Origin: Caprimulgus europaeus | Taxonomy: Eukaryota; Chordata; Aves; Caprimulgiformes; Caprimulgidae | Length of the DNA stretch: 64,000 bases | Direction: 5' to 3' | Assembly: GCA_907165065.1 (NCBI GenBank) | Contig: OU015532.1 | Coordinates: 36,064,339 to 36,128,338, forward strand | Part shown: positions 1-12,424 of the stretch, piece after piece | Numbering within the stretch: the first letter of the stretch is position 1 | Layout of the letters: each line of letters begins with the position of its first letter | Notes under the pieces: model-generated | The model's input: only the letters and a program-made list of their open reading frames with translations | The model's database searches: none | Told to the model about the DNA's origin: nothing | Translations under genes and position numbers: made by a program

Positions 1-3
1 TAG

Positions 4-174
4 CTTTCTCGACTCTACAGATTCATTGAGCAGAAAGGAGAAGCAAGTAATGTATTTCCATTTCTAAACACAATGATAAAACAAAAGCCAGGTGTCACTC
101 AGCTGTTGAAGCATGGCATGAAGGATTTAGAGGAAATCATTGGTCTGTTAAAGCAACTTGGAATAAAACTTCAG
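4..174 (+). CDS. EIF2AK4: EIF2AK4 exon (HisRS-like domain, residues LSRLYRFIEQ...LGIKLQ)
   Basis: This exon has 57 codons in phase 0. The window opens with TAG, which would be an in-frame stop if coding continued leftward, so positions 2-3 are best read as the AG of the splice acceptor. The donor after CAG is GTTTGT, a slightly weak site. The protein is the helical part of the HisRS-like domain. Confidence 0.93.
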
Positions 175-3100
175 GTTTGTATAATATTCTGCTAAGAAAT
201 TAATGGATCTCTGGGCTGCTGGGCCTTGTAATTTGCCAGGAAATAAAGTAATGATATTTTAGAATAGAAAAAAAGACATCAGTGTGTCTTTTGATGGCAA
301 GTAATAATACTGGCATTGATTCCTTCTTTTTTTTTTTTCTTTTTTAAAGACCTCTTCCAGTTAGAAGTCTCTAATTTCTATCTAATGACACAGAGTTGTT
401 TGGGTTTGTTTTGGGTTTTTTTCAGCCAAAATTGAGGGCATTATCTAGATCAAAAAGGAATCTTAAATTTTGAAACAAAGTATAAGCATTTAAAAAAAAT
501 ACAGAAAGCTGATTACAACTTTAGGCCTCTCATCCTCCACCTTCGTTGAGGCTTGCTGTTTGTGTTTTGTGCCATGGGTCTCCTGGGATGCTTCAAGATT
601 AAAGCATCATTTCATTATTTTTTAATTATATTTTAAATATTTGAAGATAAGGAGTGTTTCCATATGTCTTCCTTACGTGAGAACAGTGTTTTCAATCCAT
701 ACTGCTAATAGGAAACTAATTATATCAACTGGTAATACTAGTACAGGTCTTGTACACGTATTCATTTTTATTTTACAGGTTTCTATAAATCTGGGACTAG
801 TTTACAAAATACAGCAGCACAATGGTGTTATCTTTCAATTTGTAGCATACATCAAAAGAAGACAAAGAACTGTGCCTGACATTCTGGCTGCAGGGGGCAG
901 ATACGATCATCTGGTACGTGCTCATCTCTTTTAATGACTTTAGAATTTTTTTAAAAAAACATGAAAAAATTAAAAACCTTTTTGAGATTTTGCAAAGAGA
1001 ACTATTTGAGTCTTCCACTGTGTTTTTGTCTTGCTTTCAGATTCCACAGTTTAGAGGGCCACAGACAGTAGGACCAGTTCCCTCAGCTGTTGGAGTCAGC
1101 ATAGCTATAGATAAAATAACTGCTGCTGTTTCCAGTGTGGAGGATTCTGTAAGTCTTGTTTCTGGAGGTGGGCGTTTTTGTTTGTTGGTTTGCTCCTGAC
1201 AGTTCAGTAACCTGATGGTAACCACAGATGGGCAAAAATAAGCTGTTCAGATGTATTCCAGAATAGTACCATACCGAAATAGAGAGCAAACACCAAGATG
1301 ACCTCTTTTCTTCTATGTTTCTCTACATAGAATTATTTAGTAAAATAAGAATTAGGGGAAGAGAAGATCTTCAGGTTTATTTTTAATTTAAATGGGATAT
1401 TTTTCTCAGCCTGTAGATTGTTTCAGATGGAACAGTACAACTGTAGATATTTAGCTAGTAAGTGTTACCTTGCCCCTACCACTTTTCCCTCTATAAAAGT
1501 ATAAAAGGTGGAAATTGAGGAAAACTTAAGAAAATGGACCACTTTGTACGATGTCACACAATTTCTATTGGTTGGGGAATGTGTGTTTTATTACCTTCAT
1601 AAGTTAACGTGGCTAAGAAATGAAAGAACAGAATAGGCTAGAATCCTTTGCAAACTGAAGCTGTGCAGATGCTGTTCTGTCAAATATGAAGCTTCAGCAA
1701 CTTTCAGACATGCTTAGGTAGAGCGTGGCTCTAAAAAGAGGTGGATCTAACCCCTTTTTTCAGCTTGGTGCATTTTGAGAAACATTAGTATATTTATCCT
1801 TCTTTGTTACTTTAACTGCCTTATGAAGGGGAAGAGGTGGCCTTGTGGCTAATATTGTCCCCCTTGTTTTTACTTTCCCTTCAGGTTTCTGTCAGCTCGT
1901 GTGACCTGCTGGTTGTAAGTGTTGGTCAGATGTCAATGGGTAGAGCTATCAATATTGTTCAGAAACTCTGGACTGCAGGAATTCCAGCTGAAATAATGTA
2001 TGACTGGTCCCAGGTAGAATTTCTATCTCCATGTGTTTACTATATTCTTATTCTCTAAGATTAGTGTGGCCTGAGACCATCCTTTTTCAATTTTTTTCTC
2101 ATTTTTATTGAGATACACTCATAAAGCTGAGCATGTAGGGTGTTATTCAGATACAGTAATGTTAAGAAAGTGTCACTGGTCTTGTAGCATTCTTCCTGTC
2201 TACCTCCCAGAGTATTTAAAAGTGTGATGGAGGATCTTTATATGCTTCTTAGAGCACAGAGGAATTAAGCGACCTTCCCCAGTTATACCTAGAGTGTGGA
2301 GTTCAAGGCCTATTGAAGTCAAGGGGGAAGAGTTGCATAATGAATTTAAAATGAGGCCATTTAGCTCCAATTAAGTGAAGCGAGGATGCTTCAAAGCAGA
2401 AGTATATTTTGTACCAGTGAAGGCAACGAATTTTCCTTTCAGTGAGGGCTGGAAGTAGAATCTGTGAATTAATGAGTTAATCCTAAGAAAGGACAAGTCT
2501 GGAACAGAACAGTAGCATCAACTTTTAAATACATTGAGATGGCTGAAGACTATTAGGTTCAGAGGGAATATTGACATCATTTTACTGTTAGAAACAGAGT
2601 TTAGTGAACTGAGCTACTGGATGTGCTATGTAGTCCCTGGAGGGATGTGTGGTAGGAAAGAGAAAGAGCATCAAGCTCAGTTGTGCCCTTTTTTCTCCAG
2701 CTGAAACCAAGCAGACCTTTAACCACTGCTGCCTCACTGTAGTAATGAGCTACACGACAATGCTGAAGTCCCTTTTAATAGTGGTAGCAGTTATCTGAGG
2801 ATTATGAGTCTGATTCACCTTGAAGTATGTCAGTTGGTAACTAACAGAAGAAGCACTGTGGAGTTGCCCATTCAGTCATGTGCTGCAGAGCAGACAGTTT
2901 TGAGCTCACTCACTTAATTGGCTGACTTTTTTGTAATTTTTTGCCATAACATTTCCAACAGCTGAAATCCCTCAGAATTGGGGAAAAAAACCCCATATCA
3001 CCATGCTTTTCTGTGATCACCCTGGGTTCTCTTCTTGCACTTCTTAAGGAATGAAGATTTGGGTAGTTCTTGCCTCTGTCTAATGCTCTCCTGCAACCCA

Positions 3101-6100
3101 CTGCTAAGTCAGCATAGCAAGCCCTTCAGTAAGCTCAGCACTGAGCATGATGTAAGGCAGCCTGGGGTTTACATGAAACCCAGCTGGAGTCAGCTTCCAT
3201 GACAGAGTGAGTACCAGTCATGCAGCACTGAGCTGTGACTGAAAGCTGCAGACAGTGGGGAGATAACTGTTTGATTGACATTATATTGCAGATTTTTAGT
3301 TATCTAGACCCCACACTTGTGGATCCAGCTAGCCCTTCCATGTGGGAACTGGACTGCAGAGCCTATGCATTCTCTCTGTCTAGTGTACACTTAGGTTTCA
3401 ATGTTTAAGGAGCAGGAGGTGGATAAGTATATACATAATGAAGTTTCACCTCCTGGTCTTGTTCATAAAGCTTTCCTCACTCAGAAGCTTATATGATCAA
3501 TGTAACTGCTGCATATAGAGTTATTCTAATTAAGGACAGGAGACTTTGATTACATAAGTGATCATTTTATAATCTGTCAAATTTCTGTCCCATTCCCTTT
3601 CCCCTTTTCCTGTTTTAGTCCCAGGAAGAACTGCAGGAATATTGCAGATGCTCTGGGATTACATATGTGGCTCTTGTGTCAGATAAAGAAGGAAGTCATG
3701 TGAAGGTAAGTGTGGGACCAGAGGATGCCCGATCACATTTTGTATTTATAATCTGTTCTACATTTACTATTTTGTTTAAGATCGTTATTATTTTCAATAA
3801 AATATTTACGTAGATGGAAATACAGTTTCAGTTGCTAAGCAGTAGCAAGTTCTTCTGAAGAACCCTGCTTTTCATCCCTACATAACTGACCTCATTGTCT
3901 AGGGGTCTGAAAACCAGTGCAAGCATTGCTTGACTTCAGACGTCAATGTGTCTTTAAGTGGAAAAAGGTTTCTGTTGTCTGTGATTTCTTTGAATCTACA
4001 AAGGTAACTCAGTCATCTTTCCAGCTGACAGCTTTCTATGTTAGAAATCAAAAACACACATCTAAAATAACCTGTGTAGTTCAAATGGACAGAGGCTGAA
4101 GCACACTCCTCATCTCTGTAAGCTAAGGTTAAGATGGAAAGGCTGGACTCTGTCACAACATGAATTACCACCGTCTGTGCTCTGCAGCCTGTGGTTCTGG
4201 TATGTTTTTAGAAGTTAAAAGTTATAAAATATTATTGATTCTGGATCATTAGGGAAAAGATCATTATTCTTTGAATAAAGATTCATTCTTTAACTGAAAA
4301 AAAATAATCATTTGACAGCATCTGGCATGGCCATGTTTAGCCAATGTGCATTACTAAAATATTTTTCACTTGTTATTCACTCTCCTTGTCATTATAACAG
4401 AGAGAGCAAATAACTGTGCAATGACTGTAAGAACAAGTAGATTTTTATTATGAGACTGTGATATATCAGTGTCTTCCCACAAGACCATTACAGAACATTC
4501 TTTTAAATACGGCTTTATTGGAGTCAGACCAACAAAGAACATGCTAATGAGGTGATTGATTATGTTACTGATTAAGCTCTTCCCAGTAATGATGAAACAT
4601 ATTCCTAGTTTTGAATATTTGAGCCTAACTCTTGCAAACTGAAAGGCAAGCCTTATTCCACAGAATTCCTTAACTAAAAAAAAAAAAAAGCCATATATGC
4701 TTTCATTAATACGGTATTAGCACCTATAAACCATTCTGTTAAAACAATATCACATATTAAATACAAGCAGCCAAGCTAGTTTAAAACTTTGGGAATGGAG
4801 AGGAAATTTGTTGGTGGGGAATAAAAAAAAATCTAGTCAAAGATTTAATTGGCAGTGACTGATTGGTGATGATGATAGCTCCCTCCTTTTGACTGCTTCA
4901 CTTTTAACGGGTGGATAGTCCAGTTTGGTTTGGATTAAATTTGAAAGTTTATTCATATGCTGTTTTAACAATTTTAAGAACCACTGAACTACATCCTAGG
5001 TGAAATCCTTTGAGAAAGACAGGCAGACGGAGAAAAGGATTTCAGAATCTGACTTGGTGGATCACCTGATCCAGAAACTGAAAACTAAAATCTGTGACGA
5101 CAGATGTAGTAGGTAAGTAGCATAACCTGGCAACGTGGGCAGTCAGAATCAGAAGTGAACCTATGTTTGTTGTAATGAAATAATTTTAAGATATGCTCAG
5201 TTAAACCTCGATTTTATTTGATAAATTGAATTTTATTCAATTTGCTGAATTCCTTTAAAGGGGAAGCTTGGTTATGGAATTCTATTAAGAAAGAGACTGA
5301 TTGCCCTAGCTGCTGTTACATTCAAACATCCATAGTGCTTCATAAATTAAAAGGCCATGTGGTTACCTAGCTCAAATGCTGCTAGAACACCAGTATGGTT
5401 TGTATGGCAGGACTGCCTGCAAGTCCCCGTTACTGACCAGACATCCATTATGTTTTAGTGTGGTGTAATCAAATAATTAAAGCAGCAAATCCCTTTCATT
5501 GTGAGGCAGTGTTGTTACAGTTAAAGTGAAGGTGTAGTTGTAGCACACCTGTATGCTTTGGCTGGTACAAGTGAAAGTAACACCTGGCAAAGACTTGGTG
5601 TACAGCAATACCCCATCATCCTATCTTTGTTGAAATTACTGTTGTCACCAACAGAAGTTAGTATGGAATTCACAGGAGAGGCTACAATCACACCTGTGTG
5701 CATAAGCAGTATGGCTGTTATTCACATGTACCCCTTTGTAAATACATAATTATACACACACATATATATTTATATGTGTGTTCATATGTATGCATGTACT
5801 GACAGCAGGAACAGATGGGATTTTTTCACACAAACTAGAATTCAGAAACTAACAGATCTGACTCGGATTTAACAATAAAGGGAATCACCAAGCTGAGAAA
5901 CACTTAACTCAAGCAGTAGTTTGTGCAGGTGGATGACATCTCCTGCTACCCACCTCTCCCTTCTTTTTTGACCTCAGCTAGTCTTAACTTTGCAACTAAC
6001 CTGATTCTCATGTGTTTTCAGAGATGTACAGCATCTATTAGCAGCTGTGAAAGAAAATAATTCTTTTAAAAAGTTACCTTCTTTCTAGATCCTGAGAACA

Positions 6101-9100
6101 GAATACAAAAAACCTCCGTATTTGGAAGTTTTATATTTAACTTCCCATACTAAACAGAGAGATGCAGTAACTATGATTGTAATAACACTTGCAAATTTCC
6201 TTGTTCATGAACCCTGAATGTGGAAAGAAAAGGGATCCAAACTAATTATTGAAATCTTCTTTGAATATGTGTGACCTTAAGTATAAATATTACTTTGATA
6301 CTTTAGTATTATCTCACAGAAACCTGTACAAATTTGTGGATTAAATTAATAATTTAGAGCAAATATTCTCATAATATATTCTAATATTAGGATCTAAATC
6401 ACGGTTGCATGATGGGGAGCACATTTTTTGTATCCATAGGAAACAGAAAGATTGCTTCTAGATCTGATTATATAATGCAATTTTGTATGATTTCCTGCCT
6501 GTTCCAGAATAGAATGTAATCTACAGGTATTGCTGGAAAGTCTACATAAATTTCTTTATCTGTTGGAATTAAATAAGTATGTGTGTATGATAATTTGAAA
6601 CCAGGTACTATTACAGTATTTCTTCATTATTGTAAATTTGTTTCCCTAACTCTCTTTGTTTATTTTTAGAGAAACCTCAGATAATCTTTCTGTACCAAAT
6701 CAAAAGGGATCATTTACTAATATTTCAGGTATTTAGTCTCTAGTTATAGAACATACAAACTGTTTCTCTTTCTGCTTAAAAACTGTTGTAGAAAAAATAC
6801 TGATGGAACATAAATTTTAAAAGTGTGACCAAAGTCAGAACAAGATTTTTTTCTAGCAGTGCCTCTGGTTAGACACTTCCTCCTAATCTCAAATGTTGTT
6901 CCAAGTGATCTAAAACTGAATTTTTCTCTAAACTAACAAAATAAGGGCTCAGACCAACAGACAGAATATTCCCAGTACAAGCATTCATTGATGCAGTGAT
7001 TTAGGAGTGGAGAAAAGCCAAAAAACATGAACATTTCCTAGCTGAGGAGAAATTAAATGTCATATTGATGAAATATGATGTGACCTGTAAGAATTACAGT
7101 GTTGAGACCTGTGTACACTGACTACTAAAATCTTCTACTAAGATTTTTTTCATCAAATGAAAACGCCTTTACACTTCTAGCTACAGATTTGTACTCCTTA
7201 GTCTGATAATAGAAGTTTGCATATAAAAAAAATAATATTAATTGCTTGTTGTGTGGATAAAGTTTAAGATTTCTGATAATTGTTTTATTAAGTATTGATA
7301 TAGTGTGTGGTGGTGGTTGGTTATTTTTGGGTTCTTTTTTTAAAGAAACACTTTTCCCGTCCCTTACATACCAGTGAGGGGAAAGAGGTGGCCATGCTTA
7401 ACTTGGGTGGGGTTTTCTTGTGTGCATGTATCATTACCAGAGTGGCAATTAGGATTTCAAAATAAGCCATTTCAAATTGTAATTGTTGCTGTTTGGGGGG
7501 AGCTGCGGGCTGGGTTCATTGTTTGTTTTGTCATGGACTCTGCTATGGGACTGAGCGTTAAACAGTTGCCTCATTCTTCCTCTGTAAAATTCTGCAAGCT
7601 ATTTGGAACCTCTTATTAGTTTCAGAGAACACTGATGTAAAATACCAAATTTCTTAGTCTTACCTACCAGCCCTTCAAAGTCAGAAGTGAGCATTTGAGA
7701 CTTTACGTGCACATATTTCACTGTCCCATCTACTTGACTGACTTTGGGCTTTTTTAGCCGCTTTTTGAACCCTGGACTGCACAGATCTTAGCTTATTAAT
7801 ATTTTTTTAATTTTCTACTTCTTGTATAAAGAAAGAGTATAACCTAAAATTGTATGTTTACATTTTAGGTGCGTTTGAATCACATGGAACTCTCGTAGTG
7901 CCTAACGTTAGTGTTATAGCTCCTGAAAAATTATCTGCCAGTGCCAGGCGTCGCCAGGAAATTCAGGTACACACACAAGTCAAATAAGTATTCAGAAGTG
8001 ATCCTTGGAAATTACAGAATGGTAGAATTCCTATTTTCACTATGACCTAACTTACAGAAATACATCCTATTTGTTCTTTATTCATAAAATAGGCTATACA
8101 AAACACAAAAGGTTGAAGATTTGTATTCTTGGGGATTATCTGTGACATTGTTGTGGTTCAACCATCACTGTACATATATTAGAAATCTTATTTTAGTAGG
8201 GACTGTGGTTCTGCAATTTTTCTTTCTTTTTTTAATAAATGCTAAAGTGTGTTAAAGGTGCAATTTCAGCATACTCTGAATTTGTAGTATGTTTGTAATA
8301 GATACTCTGTGTATTTCGTTATGTTATCTCAAACTAAAGGCCTAGGAAAAAAAAGCAGATTTAAAAAAAACAAAAACCAAAGTATCTAAAATGTTATTTT
8401 AATAATGTAGAAAAGATGAAATGATGCTACAAACAAATGTCAGCGTTTGCTCACTTAGCATTATTGGCTGCAAGATATTTAAGAGTACCTGGCAAAACCA
8501 GACCTGTAATCTTAACCTCTTTCAGTCCAGATTTGGGTGCGCAACAACAACAAAAAAAACCCTATAAATAGTCCTTGGAACCCAAATACAGAAGTAGATG
8601 GTATTCTCTGAGCTTTGAGCTAAACAGACTTGCTGTTTTCAGATTTTTTACTATATAAAAGCATATTTCCAAGGTACAGAAGACAATGTAGTGCAGGCTG
8701 CAACTACATTTGTGAAGTGCTACCTTTGCAGGATTACTAGCTTGCTCTGCAAAAAAAGTGTTACAAGGCATGACCCATACTTTGGTTTGGCTTTCAAATC
8801 AGTCATCCTTCTTCAGCTAGAGATGATTCACTGTATCCAGTCACAGGTTCTCACTTTCCTCTGAAGAGGTATCTTAACACCCAGGAACAGGCAAGTTTTA
8901 AATACATATGTGAGAATTCACATTGTTACCTGCAGTTCTATCTGCTTCAGTACAGTACCAGTATTGTCAAGTCTTCACCACTGCTGCAGGAATGGCTCAG
9001 CCCCAGTCTCCTTCCTGTCTACTCTTCAAGGATTATTTTGGAATTTACTGAAAATTATATTAAATGTGAATTTTAGTTTAAATATGATTAATTCTACACC

Positions 9101-12100
9101 TTTTGTTAGAAACAGCCTCTTCTGTTTTCATAATCTGTGAAATAGAAAATGTGTTCCCAACCTGTGTCACACAAGCAGTGTGTTTTACTTTTGCACGTCT
9201 TTTGCCAGGTGCAAACGAGACTTCAGACATTCATTTCTAGCCTGCAACAGAAAACAAGTGAGATTGAGATTTTAGCAGTAAGTATTTGGCAAAAACTTGA
9301 ATTAACTTCAAATTTTTAATTGAATTGGTTGATGCACTTGTTGTCTGGAACAAACTACTGCCAATAGCCTCATTTTAGAGATACCAAATGAACCAAACTT
9401 CTCATTAAATAAAACCTATGGCATGTTTCTTTAATACTTGAACAGTATCTCAAATTGTGTGTATTGGACAGCTGCATAGAACAAAATTTAACAAGTCATA
9501 AATTCTTAAGCTGTACTTAGGCTAACTACTGTGGTAGATTTAATAACTTGTTCCTAGATTTGCTCTTACATTTAAACCAGCACAGCTTTTGTGTGTATAT
9601 AGCTTTTAGACTTCGCTGACCATGTCACAAAGCACTTTATATGCTTTTCAGGAAGCATACTGTGTATTTGCCTATGCCTATTTGAAATGTTCCATAGTGG
9701 AGTCTGTCACGAACAGTTTGTTTAAAATGCTTAAAAACTTGGTAAATTCCCAGTTCTGTCAGCATGAGTGCTTCTTTGGAAATCAGGAAGTCTGACTCCC
9801 TTCAGTATAGCTAATCTCTAGTTGGCAAACTGTTAACAGATGAACTGTTAAATATTGATTTCTTGTTGATATTTTTACAGGTAGATCTGCCAAAAGCAAC
9901 TGTGATTCACTTCTTATCATTAGAGGTAAGAAATTAAGTATTGTCTTTAAAACTCTCATTAAAAAATTTATAAAGTCTGGTCCTAATGAAGTGGAATGTA
10001 AAATTCACCCATGGTAGTTTTTCTCCTCCAAGGAGTTTGAGTTAGGGTTTAAAACCTGATGGGATTTTTTTTTACCCAAGGAAGTTGACTGAGGCTAGAA
10101 AAATCTTATTGTCAAATGCCCAAGTTAACAAGACACCATTAGGAAGTCCTAATCCAAAGCTCTGGGCTTTTTCCCCAATAGTTAACTGAAATGAAGTCTT
10201 ACTGCTCCTTTTCAGAAACCAATAAGCATTAATAGCAGTTTCAACAAAGATGTTTCTTGAAGCTATTAATGAAGGAGGACCCAAACCACTAAAGCATTTG
10301 TTTTGAGTACAGTAGCTGAAACATCTCTGAGTGAAGCCAAGATAAAAAGGGGACACGTCGTAAATTTATATTGACACCTTTAACAACTTAGAAACTGCTC
10401 AGTGAGGGGGAGAAAAACCCACAAAACACAAAGCTCTTTTCTTTCCTTCAGTGACAGCAGTAGCTTTAGCCAGAAGTTCTTCCTGGAGAGATGGATGCCT
10501 CCCCACCCTCCAGAAAAACAAACAAAATCCACATCCTGCTTGGAAGTGGATTTAGTACTTTTATACTTCACATCTGCTGCTCTGAAACAGTGCTTGTCAG
10601 GTGATCAGACCCCAGTGAGACATTTGAAAGTGTTTTCAAAATATTTAGTTCATCCAGTCTATCCATGGAGATAGACTTTGACTTTAAAAATAAACAATCT
10701 TTTCTTTTCAATTATGCACACGATTGGCTTGCATCATTCACTTTTGACCACTCTTACACCACAGTTCTCATATTCTATCCAGCACTGCAAAACTGATAGA
10801 GCCCTTCTTCATTGCTTACACCTTTTTATCACTAAAATACCTGTGTTAAGAAACTGATCACTAAATTCTTAATACATTTTCTTTGAAAAAAGAAAATTAA
10901 AAATCCAGTTGCACATGTTGTTTATATGAATTTTGTTTGAAACCTGATTGATTAAGGAGCACTGACATTATACAGTGTTCAGGAGACTGAATCTTACTGG
11001 GAGAAGTATTTCCTTCATGAGTGAATGTAAGACTGTATCATAGTTCCTTGTCTTTCTTTTTTTCCTCTTAGCTTGATGGAGATAGACAAGCCTTTGATGC
11101 TACTGTGAGACAGCTGATGTCACGATGGCCAAAACAGAGGTGTCCATACTTACAAGCAATTTGTGATGAAATTTACAGTATCAAAATGGAAAAGAGGTAA
11201 ATTTGTTAAGCTCTTACAGGTACATAAAACATATCAATTATTTCTGTATTCAGACTTTACTGAATAATCTGCTCTTAATTTGTCCTCCCCTTTCACTTTT
11301 TCTGAGGAGAAAAAAAAATGTTCAGGAAATGTGTATAGTTCCTTGAGCACTATGGGAAGAGTTTACTGGTCATCTAATCCTCACTTGTGGTAAAATGTAA
11401 ATTCTTGTCCATGTAAATTCTTCATTTTTATAAGCCTTTTCAAGAAATTCTAAAATGCATACCCACTGTTACCTCATTTGCTGCTTTTTTCATAAAATTG
11501 AAGAGCAAATGACTGTATACATTCAGGTACAGCACTATTCAACTACATAGTAACCCTCTTTACTCATGGCAGGGACTCAGCTTGCCTTTTAAAACTCGTA
11601 ATCACATTTAATTCCTCCTGCTTTAACAGAATACGATGGGAATCTGGCACAGCTGCCAGACTGCCCAGCTTTATGCAAACACAATGCATACTCTCCCAGT
11701 GTGTACAGTAAAGCCCATTGCTCTTTTCTAGGCATAAAAACATTGATGTTCAACTTGTAATCTTGTTGGATTCTGGCAAAGTTGAAACAGTCTGGGCACA
11801 TCTAGTTTTAAGCCTCCAATGTTAAACTCCTGCATGTATTGGTACAGTTAAGTGAACCCTACGTATTTATGTCCTGTTGTGGGTTTTATTTTTAATGCAT
11901 TTTCTTAAACCAATATACTAAACCTTTAAATGACAGTAAAAATTGACTTTGATTCCTTTTTCTTCAAGATGCACCAAAATTGCTTCAGGTTTGCTCTGTT
12001 TATTGCCAACTAAATATCAAGTAAAACATTTTTTTTCTTCTTGTGGCTTGTGAGGCTGTGAGCAAGAGAACCCAATTACTGCATACAAATAAGATTCCAT

Positions 12101-12424
12101 ACAACATTGGGTGTAAATGTACTGCAGTCCCTGACAAAGTCTTCCTTTCCCCTTTGATGCCTGCAGACAGAACGCTGCTGAGCCATAAGCCTTCACATCA
12201 CTGAATGAAAATGAAAGAGGCCAGGAAAGGGAATGAAGGGGAAAATGCAGACTCACAGCTTTTCTGATGAGTCAGTGCTGTTAGCAGTAAGCCAAGATTT
12301 GCCACAGGTAGTGTGGCTTTTGATCCTGCAGTTTCCAAGTTTAAAAACTCTTTTCTCTTCTCTCTGCAGGGTTCCTGCACTCATCCTGTACAGTTACCGA
12401 GACGAATACAAAGTTTTGGTTTAG
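4..12424 (+). CDS. EIF2AK4: EIF2AK4 (GCN2 eIF2-alpha kinase), C-terminal 397 residues, 12 exons
   Basis: GCN2 is the cytosolic kinase that senses uncharged tRNA and stalled ribosomes and phosphorylates eIF2-alpha. Only the 3' part of the gene is here; the RWD, pseudokinase and kinase exons lie to the left. The coding join is 4-174, 779-913, 1041-1148, 1885-2013, 3619-3705, 5000-5112, 6670-6728, 7869-7966, 9209-9277, 9881-9925, 11072-11196 and 12370-12424. Every internal junction is GT-AG and the phase is unbroken. The first ~140 residues are the end of the degenerate HisRS-like domain, with the AAGGRYD and GVSIAIDKI motif remnants. Next comes the anticodon-binding-like segment (SSCDLLVVSVGQMSMGRAI), then the C-terminal dimerisation/ribosome-binding region ending SYRDEYKVLV. 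Introns run from 127 to 1605 bp. I recognised the family from protein similarity; no database was searched. Confidence 0.96.
779..913 (+). CDS. EIF2AK4: EIF2AK4 exon with HisRS-like motif AAGGRYD
   Basis: This exon has 45 codons in phase 0, between acceptor TTTTACAG and donor GTACGT. It encodes VSINLGLVYKIQQHNGVIFQ followed by FVAYIKRRQR and LAAGGRYDHL. The GGRYD motif corresponds to the histidine-binding motif of true HisRS and is kept in GCN2, which lacks synthetase activity. Confidence 0.95.
1041..1148 (+). CDS. EIF2AK4: EIF2AK4 exon with HisRS motif-3-like GVSIAIDKI
   Basis: This exon has 36 codons in phase 0, between acceptor TTGCTTTCAG and donor GTAAGT. The peptide IPQFRGPQTVGPVPSAVGVS continues into IAIDKITAAV, the GCN2 counterpart of HisRS class II motif 3. 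Confidence 0.95.
1885..2013 (+). CDS. EIF2AK4: EIF2AK4 exon, start of anticodon-binding-like segment
   Basis: This exon has 43 codons in phase 0, between acceptor TTCCCTTCAG and donor GTAGAA. It encodes VSVSSCDLLVVSVGQMSMGR and then a helix reaching EIMYDWSQ. This stretch matches the HGTP-anticodon-type fold known in GCN2. Confidence 0.95.
2240..2330. repeat. possible decayed MIR-type SINE fragment, intronic
   Basis: Segments such as AGAGCACAGAGGAATTAAGC, GACCTTCCCCAG and TATTGAAGTCAAGGGG resemble the core and tail of ancient amniote SINEs. They lie in the EIF2AK4 intron 2,014-3,618. The match is from memory and weak; chance resemblance remains possible. Confidence 0.25.
3619..3705 (+). CDS. 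EIF2AK4: EIF2AK4 exon (SQEELQEYC...KEGSHVK)
   Basis: This exon has 29 codons in phase 0, between acceptor CCTGTTTTAG and donor GTAAGT. It encodes SQEELQEYCR, GITYVALVSDKEGSHVK. The intron before it (1605 bp) is the longest in this part of the gene. Confidence 0.95.
5000..5112 (+). CDS. EIF2AK4: EIF2AK4 exon (VKSFEKDRQTEKR...)
   Basis: This exon is 113 nt: 37 codons plus two bases of a split Arg codon. The acceptor is CATCCTAG and the donor GTAAGT. It encodes VKSFEKDRQTEKRISESDLV and DHLIQKLKTK, the end of the anticodon-binding-like segment and a charged linker. Confidence 0.94.
5756..5781. repeat. perfect 11-bp inverted repeat with 4-base loop, intronic
   Basis: ACACACATATA (5,756-5,766) is followed by TATT and then by its exact complement TATATGTGTGT (5,771-5,781). 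It lies in the EIF2AK4 intron 5,113-6,669 inside a short CA/TA-rich stretch. The likely origin is a (CA)/(TA)/(TG) compound microsatellite. Confidence 0.85.
6670..6728 (+). CDS. EIF2AK4: EIF2AK4 exon, short low-conservation linker
   Basis: This exon is 59 nt. It completes the split Arg codon and leaves one base of a split Gly codon. The peptide ETSDNLSVPNQKGSFTNIS is a polar linker before the C-terminal domain. The acceptor is TATTTTTAG and the donor GTATTT. Phase agreement with both neighbours supports this small exon. Confidence 0.9.
7869..7966 (+). CDS. EIF2AK4: EIF2AK4 exon (GAFESHGTLVVPNVSVIAPEK...)
   Basis: This exon is 98 nt and begins by completing the split Gly codon. It encodes AFESHGTLVVPNVSVIAPEK and LSASARRRQEIQ, the start of the C-terminal domain. 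The acceptor is ACATTTTAG and the donor GTACAC. Confidence 0.94.
9209..9277 (+). CDS. EIF2AK4: EIF2AK4 exon (VQTRLQTFISSLQQK...)
   Basis: This exon has 23 codons in phase 0, between acceptor TTTTGCCAG and donor GTAAGT. The peptide VQTRLQTFISSLQQKTSEIE then ILA forms a helix in the C-terminal domain. Confidence 0.94.
9881..9925 (+). CDS. EIF2AK4: EIF2AK4 15-codon microexon-like exon (VDLPKATVIHFLSLE)
   Basis: This exon has 15 codons in phase 0, between acceptor ATTTTTACAG and donor GTAAGA. It is too short to show as an open frame on its own. It is needed to join ILA to LDGDRQAF and matches the family at this point. Confidence 0.93.
11072..11196 (+). CDS. EIF2AK4: EIF2AK4 exon (LDGDRQAFDATVRQLMSRWPK...)
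   Basis: This exon is 125 nt: 41 codons plus two bases of a split Arg codon. The acceptor is TTTCCTCTTAG and the donor GTAAAT. It encodes LDGDRQAFDATVRQLMSRWP followed by a Lys/Arg-bearing helix to CDEIYSIKMEK. Basic residues in this domain are linked to ribosome binding in the family. Confidence 0.94.
12370..12424 (+). CDS. EIF2AK4: EIF2AK4 terminal coding exon and stop
   Basis: The last coding exon completes the split Arg codon, encodes VPALILYSYRDEYKVLV and ends at TAG (12,422-12,424). The acceptor CTCTCTGCAG has a clean pyrimidine tract. The SYRD signature close to the C-terminus is typical of vertebrate GCN2. Confidence 0.95.
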
